NCBI GenBank assembly: GCA_937875545.1
Contig: CALLYE010000143.1
Coordinates: 1 to 41,563, forward strand
Reading direction: 5' to 3'
Length of the DNA: 41,563 bases
DNA from: DTU078 sp002397345
GTDB taxonomy: Bacteria; Bacillota; Clostridia; Oscillospirales; CAG-272
Part shown: piece after piece, positions 1 through 9,173 of the stretch
Layout: the number at the start of each line of letters is the position of its first letter
How positions within the stretch are numbered: the stretch's first letter is position 1
The notes under the pieces: generated by a model
The model's input: the letters and a program-made list of their open reading frames with translations, nothing else
Told to the model about the DNA's origin: nothing
The model's database searches: none
Made by a program: the position numbers and the translations under genes

Positions 1-1323
1 GAAAAAGTTGAGTCGCCGACCGCCGTGTATGTCGGCATTATGCGATATAACGGCCTACCTGTCGATAAACCGCTCATGGAAGAAAAGCGCTCCGAGGCTG
101 AGCGAAAACTGGTGGAGCACAAAGGCAAGATCGCATACATCATAGGCGACATCAACATCGGCGCGAACGCCAGCACCGCCGCGTTCAAACGGTACCTATT
201 CGAAACGCTGGGGCTGCCGAAGATGAAGCTGACTGCTAAAGAACAGGACGCGCTCGACGACGAGGCGATCATCCTGCTCCGCGAATGGTGCTCGGCGAAT
301 AAACCCGAGCTTGCGGAGATGTTCGACCTCGTGCAGGAATACCGACGCTGGGGTAAAATCAAGGGTACATATATCGATGGGTACATAAAATATATTAACA
401 GCGCGACCGGGCGGCTACATCCCGACATGTTGCCGCTGGCAACCGAAACCGGCCGGTTCGCGTCCAAGAACCCGAACTGCCAGAACATGCCGCGTGCCGG
501 AGCCGACGACATCGGCGTGCGAAACTTCATCACCGCTCCCGAGGGAAAAATCCTGCTCTCGCTCGATTTCTCGCAGGTTGAACTGCGAGTCGGCGCGTTC
601 TACTGCAAAGACGAAAAAATGCTCGAAACCTACCGCACCGGCGGCGACATCCACGCGCTGACGACGGCGGTCATATACAAAATCCCGCTCGAGGAGGCAC
701 TGGATAAGTCAAATCCGCAGTATAAGGAGCGGCGCACGATCGCCAAAAACTGCAACTTCGGCACATTTTTCGGTTTGTTTCCGAAGGGTCTTCAGCACAC
801 CCTGAAGTTCAAAGCCGGGCTTGACGTTCCGCTCGCCGAGTGCGACAGCATCATCCGCAACCTGAAAATCGGCTATCCCCGTCTTTCTCGCTGGCAGGAG
901 GAAATAAAAACACGCGCCGGGTTCCGCAAATATACCGAGACATGGCTCGGAAGACGCCGCTGTATACCCGATATCGCGTCGCCCAACTGGTCGAAAAAAG
1001 CGTTCGCCGAACGCGTCGCGATGAACACTCCGATACAGGGCACTGCCGCCGACATACTCAAGCTCGCGCTCGGACGCATCATAAAAGGCCTTCCCGAGCG
1101 CCCGTGGCTACGCCCGCTGCTCCAGATTCATGACGAGCTGGTCTTTGAACTGCCCGAAAATGAGCTCGAAAACGCAGTGTTTTTCATCAAAAACTGTATG
1201 GAAACGCAGCCTTTTGAGGCGTTTTCCGTGCCGATTATCGCCGAAGCCGCCGCCGGCCGACGCTTCGGCGAGCTGAAGGAACTGGAGGTGCCCGCATGTC
1301 CGAATACAGCCTTGACGGTCTGA
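1..1323 (+). CDS. Phage DNA polymerase I (family A), 5' end missing
   Basis: This is the polymerase domain of a family A DNA polymerase, which would replicate the phage genome. The reading frame is open to the first base of the window, so the true start lies upstream; a GTG at 25 is internal. Motif A is seen as DFSQVELRV, motif B as RRTIAKNCNFGTFFGL (with the conserved Arg, Lys and NFG) and motif C as QIHDELVFE, so the catalytic Asp and the HDE are intact. About 440 residues are visible; phage members of this type are usually about 640, so the exonuclease-like N-terminus is probably off the window. The gene overlaps the start of the primase-helicase by 28 bases, which suggests translational coupling in one replication operon. 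The family call is firm. Confidence 0.95.
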   Translation, partial: EKVESPTAVYVGIMRYNGLPVDKPLMEEKRSEAERKLVEHKGKIAYIIGDINIGANASTAAFKRYLFETLGLPKMKLTAKEQDALDDEAIILLREWCSANKPELAEMFDLVQEYRRWGKIKGTYIDGYIKYINSATGRLHPDMLPLATETGRFASKNPNCQNMPRAGADDIGVRNFITAPEGKILLSLDFSQVELRVGAFYCKDEKMLETYRTGGDIHALTTAVIYKIPLEEALDKSNPQYKERRTIAKNCNFGTFFGLFPKGLQHTLKFKAGLDVPLAECDSIIRNLKIGYPRLSRWQEEIKTRAGFRKYTETWLGRRRCIPDIASPNWSKKAFAERVAMNTPIQGTAADILKLALGRIIKGLPERPWLRPLLQIHDELVFELPENELENAVFFIKNCMETQPFEAFSVPIIAEAAAGRRFGELKELEVPACPNTALTV

Positions 1324-3806
1324 ACATATCACCCGGCGAGTTTCTGGGCGCGTTCTTCGAGCCGGCAGAACGCGTTTGCCTGCGGGTTTTCAGCGACCGA
1401 CCGGACAGCGCGTTCACCGGCCTTAAACTGGAGGTAGAGCAGGGTCGGTTCGACACGGTCGTCCCAACGCTCCGCAAGCACAACGAGCAGAATCGCGGCA
1501 TCTATTTCGTCATTAACTTTGGCGGACACGAAGACGCCGATATCAAGCGCATTAATGCCCACTTCATGGAGTGCGATAATATACCGCTTGAGGAGCAGCT
1601 CGAGCGCATTCGCGCGTTCCCGCTCGAACCGTCGCTGATTGTCCGTACCCGCAAATCGCTGCACTGCTATTGGCTCATAAAAAAAGCAGCGCCGGAGCGG
1701 TTCCGCACAGTCCAGAAAAAGCTGATCGCTCACTTCGGCGCTGACCCGGCTTGCGTTAACGAGAGTCGGGTTTTTCGACTGCCCGGATTCTTCCACTGTA
1801 AAGAAGAACCGGTTATGGTGGAGTGCGTCAAGTTCAATCCCGAGATCCGCTACACACAAGCCGAACTCGAGGAAAAACTGCCGGATCTACCGGATGAACC
1901 CGTACCGAGCGGCACTGCTCCGCCGATAAAAGAACGTGGGAACCAGAAAGGGCTTTCTGTCGCCGGTAAACAGTGTCTGTTCCTGCAATACTGCAAGCGG
2001 AACGCGAAAACGCTGTCCGAACCGCTGTGGTACGCGATGATCACCAATTTGTCCGTGTTCGAGGGTGGTGAAGCGACAATACACAAGCTGTCAAAGCCGT
2101 ACCCGCGCTATTCCTGCGAGCAGACACAGGCTAAAATAGACCACTTCCATAAATCCGGCACGAAACCGATGACCTGTAAACGTATCGCGGAGCAGGGTTT
2201 TATCTGCCCGAAGATGCGAGACGGCAGCTGCAAGGCGAAAGCTCCGGCCGGGTTGGCATATTTTCCGATGGAAACGGATGATATCCGTAAGGTACTGGCC
2301 AAGCTCAAACCCCAGGGCATTACAATTGACGATGTTACCGTCGTGCGGCGGTTCGTCGGCGATTATCTGTATAACTGGGACACCGGGCTAGCCGAAACGT
2401 TTATTGCATCGGAAATCAAGACGAAGTTCAGCTTCAAAGCCGCTGATGTAAAACAACTTGTTTCACTGCAAAAAGAGCTGTACAGCGCATTTTCGTCGAC
2501 GCAGGAGGCGCGTAAAATAAAATCGGGCGGCGAAATCCCGCCGTGGTATGAGATATCAAAACAGGGCAATCTGAAATTCTTGCCCGGAGTGCTGGCCGAT
2601 TATCTCGCCGAAAACGAACACGTTATCTACTGCGCCGACAGCTATTATATTTACGAAAACGGCGTATACGCGATAAAAAACGACAAAGCCGCGCAGCGTC
2701 GTGTGCGCTCGTTCATGAACAGCCGCTACGCACTCGCCGCCGACATACGCGACGCCGAATTCCAGTGGCAGATTCTGATCGACAAGACTACCCGTGAAAT
2801 AAACGTAAACCCTTATCTGCTCAACTTCGAAAACGGGCTGTACAACATCCAGACAGACGAACTCATTCCGCACGATCCAAAAATCCTGAACACTATCCGG
2901 CTCGGCGGGAAATACGATCCCGGGGCGAAATGCCCGGTATTTCTGCGGTATCTGTCCGATGTGCTGCCTGAGAGCGAGCACCCGCTTGTGCAGGAGATAC
3001 TCGGGTATTTCCTAATCCCGATCAACAAAGCGCAGAAGTCGTTTGTCATGGTCGGCAAGCCGGACAGCGGCAAGTCCACGCTGCTCTATGTGGTGCAGGA
3101 TCTGCTGCTTCGGCAAGAAAACGTGTCGAACCTTACGTGGCAGGAGCTGGACGAAAAATTCGCGACGGTACAGCTGTTCGGAAAGCTGGCAAATATCTTC
3201 GCCGACCTGCCTACCAGCGACATCCGCGACACCGGCACCTTCAAGGCGATCACGGGCGAGGACTACATAAGCGCGCAGCACAAATTCAAGGAATATTTCA
3301 GCTTCAAGCCGTTCGCGCGGCTGCTTTTTTCCTGCAACAACATCCCGAAAAACTACAGCGACCGCAGCGACGGGTTCTACCGCCGGCTTATCCTGATCCG
3401 CTTCGACCACAGCATACCGGAAGATAAAAAAGACGGCGATCTCAAGGAAAAGCTCGCAGCCGAAACCGACGGCATTATCGCGTGGGCGATGGTTGGGCTG
3501 AAGCGTCTGATCGCAAATAAATTCCGCTTCTCCGAAACCGAACGCACCCGCGCCGAGCTTTCGAGTTACAAAGCGGAAAACAGCAGCACCCTGGCGTTCG
3601 TTGAGGAATGCTGCGCACTCGGTACCGGCGGCGAAGTGCTGCGGGAGGACTTGTACAACGCATATCATGAATACTGCGCTGCCGCCGGATCAAAGCCTGT
3701 CTCACAAAAGCGGTTCAACAACGAACTCGAGGGCATCAGCGGTGTGTCACGCGGTTCTGAATCCGTTACCCGCCGCCGCACGTGGCGCGGCATCCGGCTT
3801 TTGTGA
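1296..3806 (+). CDS. Bifunctional primase-helicase (RepB-type primase plus D5/VapE-type SF3 helicase)
   Basis: An 836-residue replication protein. Residues about 60-170 resemble RepB-like archaeo-eukaryotic primases (acidic residues near HFMECD, then RTRKSLHCYW). Residues about 430-760 are a phage/plasmid P4 or D5-like superfamily 3 helicase: the Walker A motif GKPDSGKST lies at about residue 587, a Walker B-like IFADLP near 632, and the sensor-like FSCNNIPK near 670. The last 80 residues look like a winged-helix tail. The start is ATG at 1296, with GGAGGTG six bases upstream, inside the end of the polymerase gene. It would unwind and prime DNA for the neighbouring polymerase. The helicase call is firm; the primase call rests on motif resemblance. 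Confidence 0.88.
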   Translation: MSEYSLDGLNISPGEFLGAFFEPAERVCLRVFSDRPDSAFTGLKLEVEQGRFDTVVPTLRKHNEQNRGIYFVINFGGHEDADIKRINAHFMECDNIPLEEQLERIRAFPLEPSLIVRTRKSLHCYWLIKKAAPERFRTVQKKLIAHFGADPACVNESRVFRLPGFFHCKEEPVMVECVKFNPEIRYTQAELEEKLPDLPDEPVPSGTAPPIKERGNQKGLSVAGKQCLFLQYCKRNAKTLSEPLWYAMITNLSVFEGGEATIHKLSKPYPRYSCEQTQAKIDHFHKSGTKPMTCKRIAEQGFICPKMRDGSCKAKAPAGLAYFPMETDDIRKVLAKLKPQGITIDDVTVVRRFVGDYLYNWDTGLAETFIASEIKTKFSFKAADVKQLVSLQKELYSAFSSTQEARKIKSGGEIPPWYEISKQGNLKFLPGVLADYLAENEHVIYCADSYYIYENGVYAIKNDKAAQRRVRSFMNSRYALAADIRDAEFQWQILIDKTTREINVNPYLLNFENGLYNIQTDELIPHDPKILNTIRLGGKYDPGAKCPVFLRYLSDVLPESEHPLVQEILGYFLIPINKAQKSFVMVGKPDSGKSTLLYVVQDLLLRQENVSNLTWQELDEKFATVQLFGKLANIFADLPTSDIRDTGTFKAITGEDYISAQHKFKEYFSFKPFARLLFSCNNIPKNYSDRSDGFYRRLILIRFDHSIPEDKKDGDLKEKLAAETDGIIAWAMVGLKRLIANKFRFSETERTRAELSSYKAENSSTLAFVEECCALGTGGEVLREDLYNAYHEYCAAAGSKPVSQKRFNNELEGISGVSRGSESVTRRRTWRGIRLL

Positions 3807-3955
3807 GCGGAACGCGAGCGGTTTCCGAACAGAACCGAGAACGGCTTTTCGCCATATTCTACGGGCGTTTGAACGGAATGAGCGGGTCGGCGTAACTCTT
3901 TACGTCTATTCATTTCTAAAATAAATAACATAAAAAAGATAAAAAATAGATGTGG

Positions 3956-3979
3956 AGCGGAATCTTCTGTTATTCCGCT
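3956..3979 (+). other. Stem-loop before the HNH gene
   Basis: Eight perfectly paired bases (AGCGGAAT and ATTCCGCT) enclose an 8-base loop in the 200-base gap between the primase-helicase and HNH genes. There is no T-run after it on the + strand, so it is not a standard terminator. It may mark mRNA processing or lie just upstream of the HNH ribosome binding site for other reasons. Confidence 0.4.
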
Positions 3980-4008
3980 CATGCCCGTCCGCAAAGGAGT
4001 ATTTACTT

Positions 4009-4362
4009 ATGCCTTCCAAACCGCCGCACCCCTGCGCTTATCCCGGCTGCCCCAACCTTACGGCTGAACGTTATTGCACTGAACACAAGACTCTCGCCGG
4101 GCGCGAGTATAACCGCACCCAACGCTCTTCCGATCATAACAAAACCTACGGCCGTCGCTGGCGCACCATCCGCGACTTGTATCTTGCCCGCCACCCGCTC
4201 TGCGAGGAGTGCCTCAAGCACAACTTTTATGTCCCCGCAGACGAGGTGCATCACATCGTTCCGCCTGAAAAAGGCGGCTCCAACGACTTCTCCAACCTCA
4301 TGGCTCTCTGCAAATCCTGCCACACTAAAACCCGCGCCGCCGACCGGGAGGGGCGGTCCTGA
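4009..4362 (+). CDS. HNH endonuclease (phage packaging-associated)
   Basis: A 117-residue HNH nuclease. The structural zinc site is formed by CEEC (65-68) and CKSC (101-104), and the catalytic core by HH at 81-82, Asn at about 96 and His105 in the helix. In HK97-like phages such nucleases sit beside the small and large terminase subunits and portal and take part in cutting concatemers during packaging, so this context fits that role. The ATG at 4009 is chosen because AAAGGAG lies 9 bases upstream at 3993-3999; the frame extends further up but without a ribosome site. The next gene is the small terminase after 370 gene-free bases. Confidence 0.92.
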   Translation: MPSKPPHPCAYPGCPNLTAERYCTEHKTLAGREYNRTQRSSDHNKTYGRRWRTIRDLYLARHPLCEECLKHNFYVPADEVHHIVPPEKGGSNDFSNLMALCKSCHTKTRAADREGRS

Positions 4363-4734
4363 TCTCTGTACCCTTGTCCCCGGACATCGCCCCAGGCTCG
4401 CGCGCTAAATCGTCGCGATTTCATAAAATTTATGCAAAACAAAAAAGCCTGCAAACAACTGCTTTGCGGGCTTTCTTCTTCTAAATGACGGCCTTGTATG
4501 ATTAATTTTCGCTAAAACCAGCTTTTTTCATAGATTTCGCCCGGAAAAACTTTCGCGAAGCGCATATTTTGGGGGCGAGAAGCGGGCGGCGGCAAAACGC
4601 GGCGGAGCGGCACGGACGGCAGTCGGGACAAGTAGCGGAAAATGTCGGGTGTGAAAACTTTTTCATGAAGCAAGAAATATTATGGTTCCGGGCGCATATA
4701 TATGGCACATCTGTCATTTTCGGGAGGTATGCTC
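4363..4734. other. Gene-free region between HNH and small terminase; candidate cos/packaging region
   Basis: No convincing gene lies in these 372 bases. They hold a GC-rich start (4340-4400), a short perfect inverted repeat at 4407-4421 (AAATCG, three bases, CGATTT), the terminator at 4441-4478 and a purine-rich stretch near 4569-4640. In HK97-type phages with an HNH gene beside terminase the packaging site lies just here, so it is the best candidate for cos. This is inferred from position, not from a recognised consensus. Confidence 0.45.
4441..4478 (+). terminator. Rho-independent terminator after HNH
   Basis: Arms AAAGCCTGCAAA (4444-4455) and TTTGCGGGCTTT (4463-4474) pair over 12 bases with one G-U pair around a 7-base loop, followed by a T-rich stretch (TTTCTTCTTC). 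It separates the replication genes and HNH from the packaging and structural operon. Confidence 0.8.
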
Positions 4735-5280
4735 ATGCCGAGGGGTGGAAAACGCACAGGCTCCGGACGCAAGCCGAAGCCGCTGGCCGAGAAACTGATC
4801 AAAGGGAATCCGGGACGCCGACCGCTTAAAAAGCTTGAATTCACGGGAGCAAACGGCATTGACGCTCGCCAGCCGCCCGATTACCTGCGCTATCTGGAAA
4901 AGCGCGAACAGGCGCAGCGGCCCGGCATTCCGACTCCGACCGAGCTATACAGCGACGCCGTTAAATATCTTGAGCCGTCGGGCTGCCTCGACCTGATCCC
5001 CCCATCGCTTATCGCGGATTACGCCATGGCGAAATATCACCTGCTGCACGCTCAGTACGAGCTCAGTAAAACGGCGACCGTGCTCCGGACGGACAAAGGC
5101 AAAAAAGGCGAAGCGTATGAACTCACCGATTTCGCGGAGGCGATGCTGATGATGCAAAAAAACGTGCTGGCGACGTGGCAGCCAATCTGGGAAATCGTCA
5201 GCCGCAACAGCGAGCGCCCGCTGTCAAATGACGAGCAGGATATGATGGCGATGATTTTCTGCGGGCGGCGACGAGACTAA
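4735..5280 (+). CDS. Terminase small subunit, P27 family
   Basis: A 181-residue protein that begins with the basic, glycine-rich MPRGGKRTGSGRKPK leader and the NPGRRPL box typical of P27-type small terminase subunits, which recognise the packaging site and bring in the large subunit. The rest is helical. The ATG at 4735 is chosen because GGGAGG (4722-4726 region) lies 8 bases upstream; an ATG six bases earlier at 4729 is too close to that site. The methylase gene follows after 21 bases and the large terminase after two genes. Confidence 0.9.
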   Translation: MPRGGKRTGSGRKPKPLAEKLIKGNPGRRPLKKLEFTGANGIDARQPPDYLRYLEKREQAQRPGIPTPTELYSDAVKYLEPSGCLDLIPPSLIADYAMAKYHLLHAQYELSKTATVLRTDKGKKGEAYELTDFAEAMLMMQKNVLATWQPIWEIVSRNSERPLSNDEQDMMAMIFCGRRRD

Positions 5281-5301
5281 ATTCCGAAGGAGCGCAGCGT
5301 T

Positions 5302-6567
5302 ATGAATTCGATTCAAGTCCAAAAGATCCCGTATGAAAAACTCAACCCCTCCGCGTATAACCCGCGCAAGGATTTGCAGCCGGGCGACCCGGAATTCGAA
5401 AAGCTGCTGCGCTCCGTGGAGGAGTTCGGCTATGTCGAGCCGATCGTGTGGAACAGCCGAACCGGAAATATCGTCGGCGGGCACCAACGGTTCAAGGTGC
5501 TGCGGCAGCTGAACTATACCGAAATCGACTGCGTCGTCGTGGATATGGACGAAGCGCGGGAAAAAGCGCTCAACATTGCGCTTAACAAAATCTCCGGCGA
5601 GTGGGACGAGGAAAAGCTGGCCATGGTGTTCCGCGACATCGAACAATTCGGCATTTCGCTTGATATAACCGGGTTCGAGACGCCCGAGATCGATAAGCTG
5701 TACCAGAAGCTTAACCGCGCGGACGGCAAAATTGTCGAGGACGATTTCGACGGCGACGCGGAAGCCGAGAAAATTACTGAGCCGATCACCCGCCCCGGCG
5801 ATATATGGCTGCTGGGAAATCACCGGCTCATGTGCGGCGACAGCACGGACATGGGCGCGGTATCGGCGCTGACGGACGGCAAAAAAGTGCGCATGGTGTT
5901 CACCGACCCGCCTTGGAACGTCGATTACGGCGGAGGCTCCCACCCAAGCTGGAAACAGCGGCAGATACTCAACGACAGCATGAGCGCCGAGGATTTTCAC
6001 AAATTCCTGCTCGCGGCGTTCCGCGCGATGGCAAGCGTGAGCGATCCGGGCTGCATGACCTACATGGTCATGTCGGCGCAGGAGTGGGGTTCGGCGATGA
6101 CCGCGATGAAAGAAGCCGGTTACCACTGGTCAAGCACGATTATCTGGGCGAAAGACCGGCTGGTGCTGTCCCGTAAGGATTATCACACGCAGTATGAGCC
6201 GATCTGGTACGGCTGGCTCGAGGGCGAAAAACGGCTTTGCCCGCTTCAGGACAGAGAGCAGAGCGACCTGTGGCAGATCAGCCGACCGTCTAAAAGCGAA
6301 GAGCACCCGACGATGAAGCCCGTGGCGCTGGCCGGGAGGGCAATAACCAACAGCAGCCGCAGCGGAGACGCGGTACTGGACTTGTTCGGCGGCTCCGGCA
6401 CGACGCTAGTCGCCGCAGAGCAGAGCGGGCGGACGGCGTACCTGATGGAACTCGACCCAAAATACGCGGACGTGATTGTGAAAAGGTTTATTAAACTGCG
6501 GGAGAGCGACGCCGATATATATTTACAGCGCGGCGGGGTAAAAACGGCTTATCATGAGCTGGCGTGA
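5302..6567 (+). CDS. ParB-like nuclease domain fused to DNA methyltransferase (N6-A/N4-C type)
   Basis: A 421-residue fusion. Residues 1-115 are a ParB/sulfiredoxin-like domain with the GGHQR motif at 59-63. Residues about 165-400 are a PF01555-type methyltransferase with DPPW (202-205) before FGGSGTT (362-368), the order of the beta class; it would methylate adenine N6 or cytosine N4 with SAM. The start ATG at 5302 follows AAGGAG at 5285-5290. It lies inside the packaging cluster, between the small and large terminase genes, a common place in Bacillota siphoviruses. It may protect phage DNA from host restriction or mark packaging sites; no partner nuclease is nearby, so it is probably a solitary methylase. 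Confidence 0.92.
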   Translation: MNSIQVQKIPYEKLNPSAYNPRKDLQPGDPEFEKLLRSVEEFGYVEPIVWNSRTGNIVGGHQRFKVLRQLNYTEIDCVVVDMDEAREKALNIALNKISGEWDEEKLAMVFRDIEQFGISLDITGFETPEIDKLYQKLNRADGKIVEDDFDGDAEAEKITEPITRPGDIWLLGNHRLMCGDSTDMGAVSALTDGKKVRMVFTDPPWNVDYGGGSHPSWKQRQILNDSMSAEDFHKFLLAAFRAMASVSDPGCMTYMVMSAQEWGSAMTAMKEAGYHWSSTIIWAKDRLVLSRKDYHTQYEPIWYGWLEGEKRLCPLQDREQSDLWQISRPSKSEEHPTMKPVALAGRAITNSSRSGDAVLDLFGGSGTTLVAAEQSGRTAYLMELDPKYADVIVKRFIKLRESDADIYLQRGGVKTAYHELA

Positions 6568-6603
6568 CGAATATCTTTAAGCCGCTGATGGGTAATATTT
6601 TCG

Positions 6604-6632
6604 CTTGACTAATGTAGCGCGTGGAGTTAACA
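6604..6632 (+). promoter_or_regulatory. Possible promoter before the 6680 gene
   Basis: TTGACT at 6604-6609 and TAACAT at 6627-6632 are 17 bases apart. The -35 box is good and the -10 box matches four of six positions. It lies in a 112-base gap otherwise without a gene. Confidence 0.35.
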
Positions 6633-6679
6633 TGTGAGTACCCTGAAGGGAAAACACAACTATTTTGGAGGCGGCTCAC

Positions 6680-7366
6680 ATGGAAAACACGTATAAATTC
6701 AACCTCGCGGGTATGGAACGCAAGCGGCTGGCCGGCGCTATTTCGGATATTTTGAACCAACCCGTCATATACGACGGCGCTCCGCTGTTCACATACCGGG
6801 TAGACGGCTATACCGTCGACCGGAACGGCGCTGTTACCGGCGAATACAGCCAAAGCCTGATGGCGGGGCTCGAAACGCGGGGATTTGTGCCGGAGCTTGA
6901 AACTGCACCGGAATCCGAAACAGTGCCGGAACCCGACTGCATAACGGTCGAATATCCGCTCGACGGGTTTACGCCCGAGGCGACCGACAACCTGTGCAAG
7001 CTGATTAACGCGAAGGAAAACCTGCTCATGTCGGCGCTGGGCGCGGACGCGCTGCCGATTCAGATATTGGCCGACCGCATTTCCTTCCCATGGTTTACCC
7101 TAACCGACGACAGCGAGCGCGTCAAGGCATACAGCCAGTTTATCGCGGCGCTCTGCGAAACGGCGAAGTCGAAAAAGCGCGTGTCCGCAAAACCTCGGGA
7201 GGGGTTTGAGAACGAAAAATTTAGCATGCGAATTTTTTTGGTCAGCATCGGCTGCGTCGGCGCGGAGTATAAATACCTGCGCCGCATAATGGGCGAAAAC
7301 CTCGGCGGCAACAGCGCGTGGCGTTACGGGAAGCCGGAGGGAAACGGCGCGGCGGACAAAGAATAA
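6680..7366 (+). CDS. Conserved phage protein of unknown function (often labelled virulence-related)
   Basis: A 228-residue protein starting MENTYKFNLAGMERKRL. I recognise the pattern from gut Bacillota prophages, where it sits between methylase and large terminase and is often called a virulence protein, but no function is established and none is visible in motifs. It has an N-terminal region of about 65 residues, a Pro/Glu-rich linker (about residues 70-90, PELETAPESETVPEPD) and a second globular part of about 130 residues with a basic C-terminal third. ATG 6680 is chosen because TTGGAGGCGG ends 7 bases upstream. The stop is followed by a weak terminator at 7396-7415. Confidence 0.7.
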   Translation: MENTYKFNLAGMERKRLAGAISDILNQPVIYDGAPLFTYRVDGYTVDRNGAVTGEYSQSLMAGLETRGFVPELETAPESETVPEPDCITVEYPLDGFTPEATDNLCKLINAKENLLMSALGADALPIQILADRISFPWFTLTDDSERVKAYSQFIAALCETAKSKKRVSAKPREGFENEKFSMRIFLVSIGCVGAEYKYLRRIMGENLGGNSAWRYGKPEGNGAADKE

Positions 7367-7395
7367 GAGAATCCGACGTTAATAACACGGCAATC

Positions 7396-7415
7396 GCTCC
7401 CATTGGGGAGCTTTT
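7396..7415 (+). terminator. Small hairpin terminator
   Basis: GCTCCC and GGGAGC form a 6-base stem with a 4-base loop, followed directly by TTTT. It is short, so termination is probably partial. Confidence 0.5.
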
Positions 7416-7523
7416 GCTCTTAGAAATAATCATGGATGGGTATATTTACGTCTGAGCGCGAATATATTCATAAAGCCTGTCGCTTTTTACACATATACAC
7501 GAATATACACGAGGTGCTGCGCC

Positions 7524-9149
7524 GTGTTTGACAGCGAATACCGGCTGAAAAACTACAGACCCAGCCGATTCAAGGCTCCGGGCTGCGTTTACAAAGAGGA
7601 CTTCGCGGATTCTGCCGTATATTTTATCAATCAGCTGCGCCATACGAAAGGCAAATGGGCAGGTATGCCGTTTGAGCTTATCGGCTGGCAGGAGCAAATC
7701 ATACGCGACCTATTCGGCATTGTGCGCCGCAGCGATAAATGCCGCCAATTCCGGCGCGCATACGTTGAGCTGCCGAAAAAGAACGGCAAATCCGAGCTCG
7801 CGGCGGCGATCGCGCTGCTGCTTACCTGCACAGATCTTGAGCGCGGCGGCGAAGTATACGGCTGCGCCACCGACCGCCAGCAGGCGAGCATTGTGTTTGA
7901 CGTTGCGGTTTCGATGGTCAGCCAGTTCCCGGAGCTCAAGCGTTTCATAAAGCTGAACCCAAGCCAAAAGCGCATGACATTTACGCCGCTAAACAGCTTC
8001 TATCAGGTGCTGTCGGCGGAGGCGTATACCAAAGACGGATTGAACGCGCACGGCGTCATATTCGACGAGCTCCACGCTCAGAAAGACAGGCGGCTTTTCG
8101 ACGTTATGACCTCCGGTTCCGGCATGGCGCGCGAGCAGCCGCTGACTTTCATAATCACCACCGCCGGGTTCGACCGCAACTCGATATGCTGGGAGCAACA
8201 CCAAAAAGCCGACGATATACTACGCGGGAAGATATATGATCCGACGTTTTACCCGGTAATATATTCCGCTGCCGACGACGACGACTGGACAGATCCGGAG
8301 GTGTGGCGGCGCGTGAACCCGTCTTACGGTATCACGGTAAGCCCCGACGCTTTCGAAGCCGAGTTTGAGAACGCCAGGCTGAATCCCGCAAACGAGAACA
8401 CGTTCAGGCGGCTGAACTTGAACCAGTGGGTAAAGCAGTCCACGCGCTGGATGCCTATGGAGCTCTGGGACAACTGCGATTTCCCTGTGGACACGGCGTT
8501 TTTACGCGGCAGGAAATGTTATGCAGGGCTGGATTTATCGAAAACTCAGGATTTGACGGCGCTTGTGCTGGCGTTTCCTCCCGACGACCCCGGCGACGAG
8601 GAGGATAAATACTGCTTCCTGCCGTTTTTCTGGATACCAGAGGAATCGCTTCGGCGGCGCGTGCTCAAAGACCACGTGCCGTACGACCAGTGGGCGGCGC
8701 AGGGGCTTATAGAAACCACTGACGGCGCGGTTATCAACTACAACTTCGTTCAGCGTAAAATCGAGGAGCTCTCGGAGCTTTACGATATTGAGGAGATCGC
8801 CTTCGACCGCTGGGGCGCTGTGATGCTCACGCAGAACCTGCGCGACGCGGGGCTGACCGTCGTCGATTTCGGCCAAGGGTACAAATCCATGTCACCCCCG
8901 ATGGAGGAGCTGCTGCGGCTGGTCATGGAAAAGCGTATCGCGCACGGCGGCAACAGAGTTTTACGCTGGAATTTCGACAATATCGTCGTTACGCAGGACG
9001 AAGCGGGCAATATAAAGCCGGATAAAAAGCGCGCGACCGAAAAGATCGACGGCGCGGTCGCCGCGATTATGGCGCTTGACAGGGCGACTGTGCACCAAGA
9101 GCACGGGAGTGTATACGACAAGCGCGGCCTGATTACCGTTGATTTTTAA
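7524..9149 (+). CDS. Terminase large subunit
   Basis: A 541-residue packaging motor. The ATPase domain has a Walker A-like PKKNGKS at 84-90 and Walker B VIFDE at 178-182, with the catalytic Glu after the Asp. The nuclease domain begins near residue 331 with AGLDLSKTQDL (first acidic residue Asp337) and ends with the KIDGAVAAIMALDRA segment that carries the last metal-binding Asp. Length and layout are those of phage terminases of the Terminase_1 type. The start is GTG at 7524, with GAGGTG at 7511-7516; no ATG is available near the site. It works with the P27-type small subunit and the portal. Confidence 0.95.
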   Translation: MFDSEYRLKNYRPSRFKAPGCVYKEDFADSAVYFINQLRHTKGKWAGMPFELIGWQEQIIRDLFGIVRRSDKCRQFRRAYVELPKKNGKSELAAAIALLLTCTDLERGGEVYGCATDRQQASIVFDVAVSMVSQFPELKRFIKLNPSQKRMTFTPLNSFYQVLSAEAYTKDGLNAHGVIFDELHAQKDRRLFDVMTSGSGMAREQPLTFIITTAGFDRNSICWEQHQKADDILRGKIYDPTFYPVIYSAADDDDWTDPEVWRRVNPSYGITVSPDAFEAEFENARLNPANENTFRRLNLNQWVKQSTRWMPMELWDNCDFPVDTAFLRGRKCYAGLDLSKTQDLTALVLAFPPDDPGDEEDKYCFLPFFWIPEESLRRRVLKDHVPYDQWAAQGLIETTDGAVINYNFVQRKIEELSELYDIEEIAFDRWGAVMLTQNLRDAGLTVVDFGQGYKSMSPPMEELLRLVMEKRIAHGGNRVLRWNFDNIVVTQDEAGNIKPDKKRATEKIDGAVAAIMALDRATVHQEHGSVYDKRGLITVDF

Positions 9150-9173
9150 TTTTAGTGCGGTTGGTGCGCCGAT

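Noticed and set aside
5224..6126. 300-codon open frame on the minus strand under the methylase
   Set aside because: It is the antisense shadow of a clear methylase; the composition is His/Arg-rich and no ribosome site or motif is seen.
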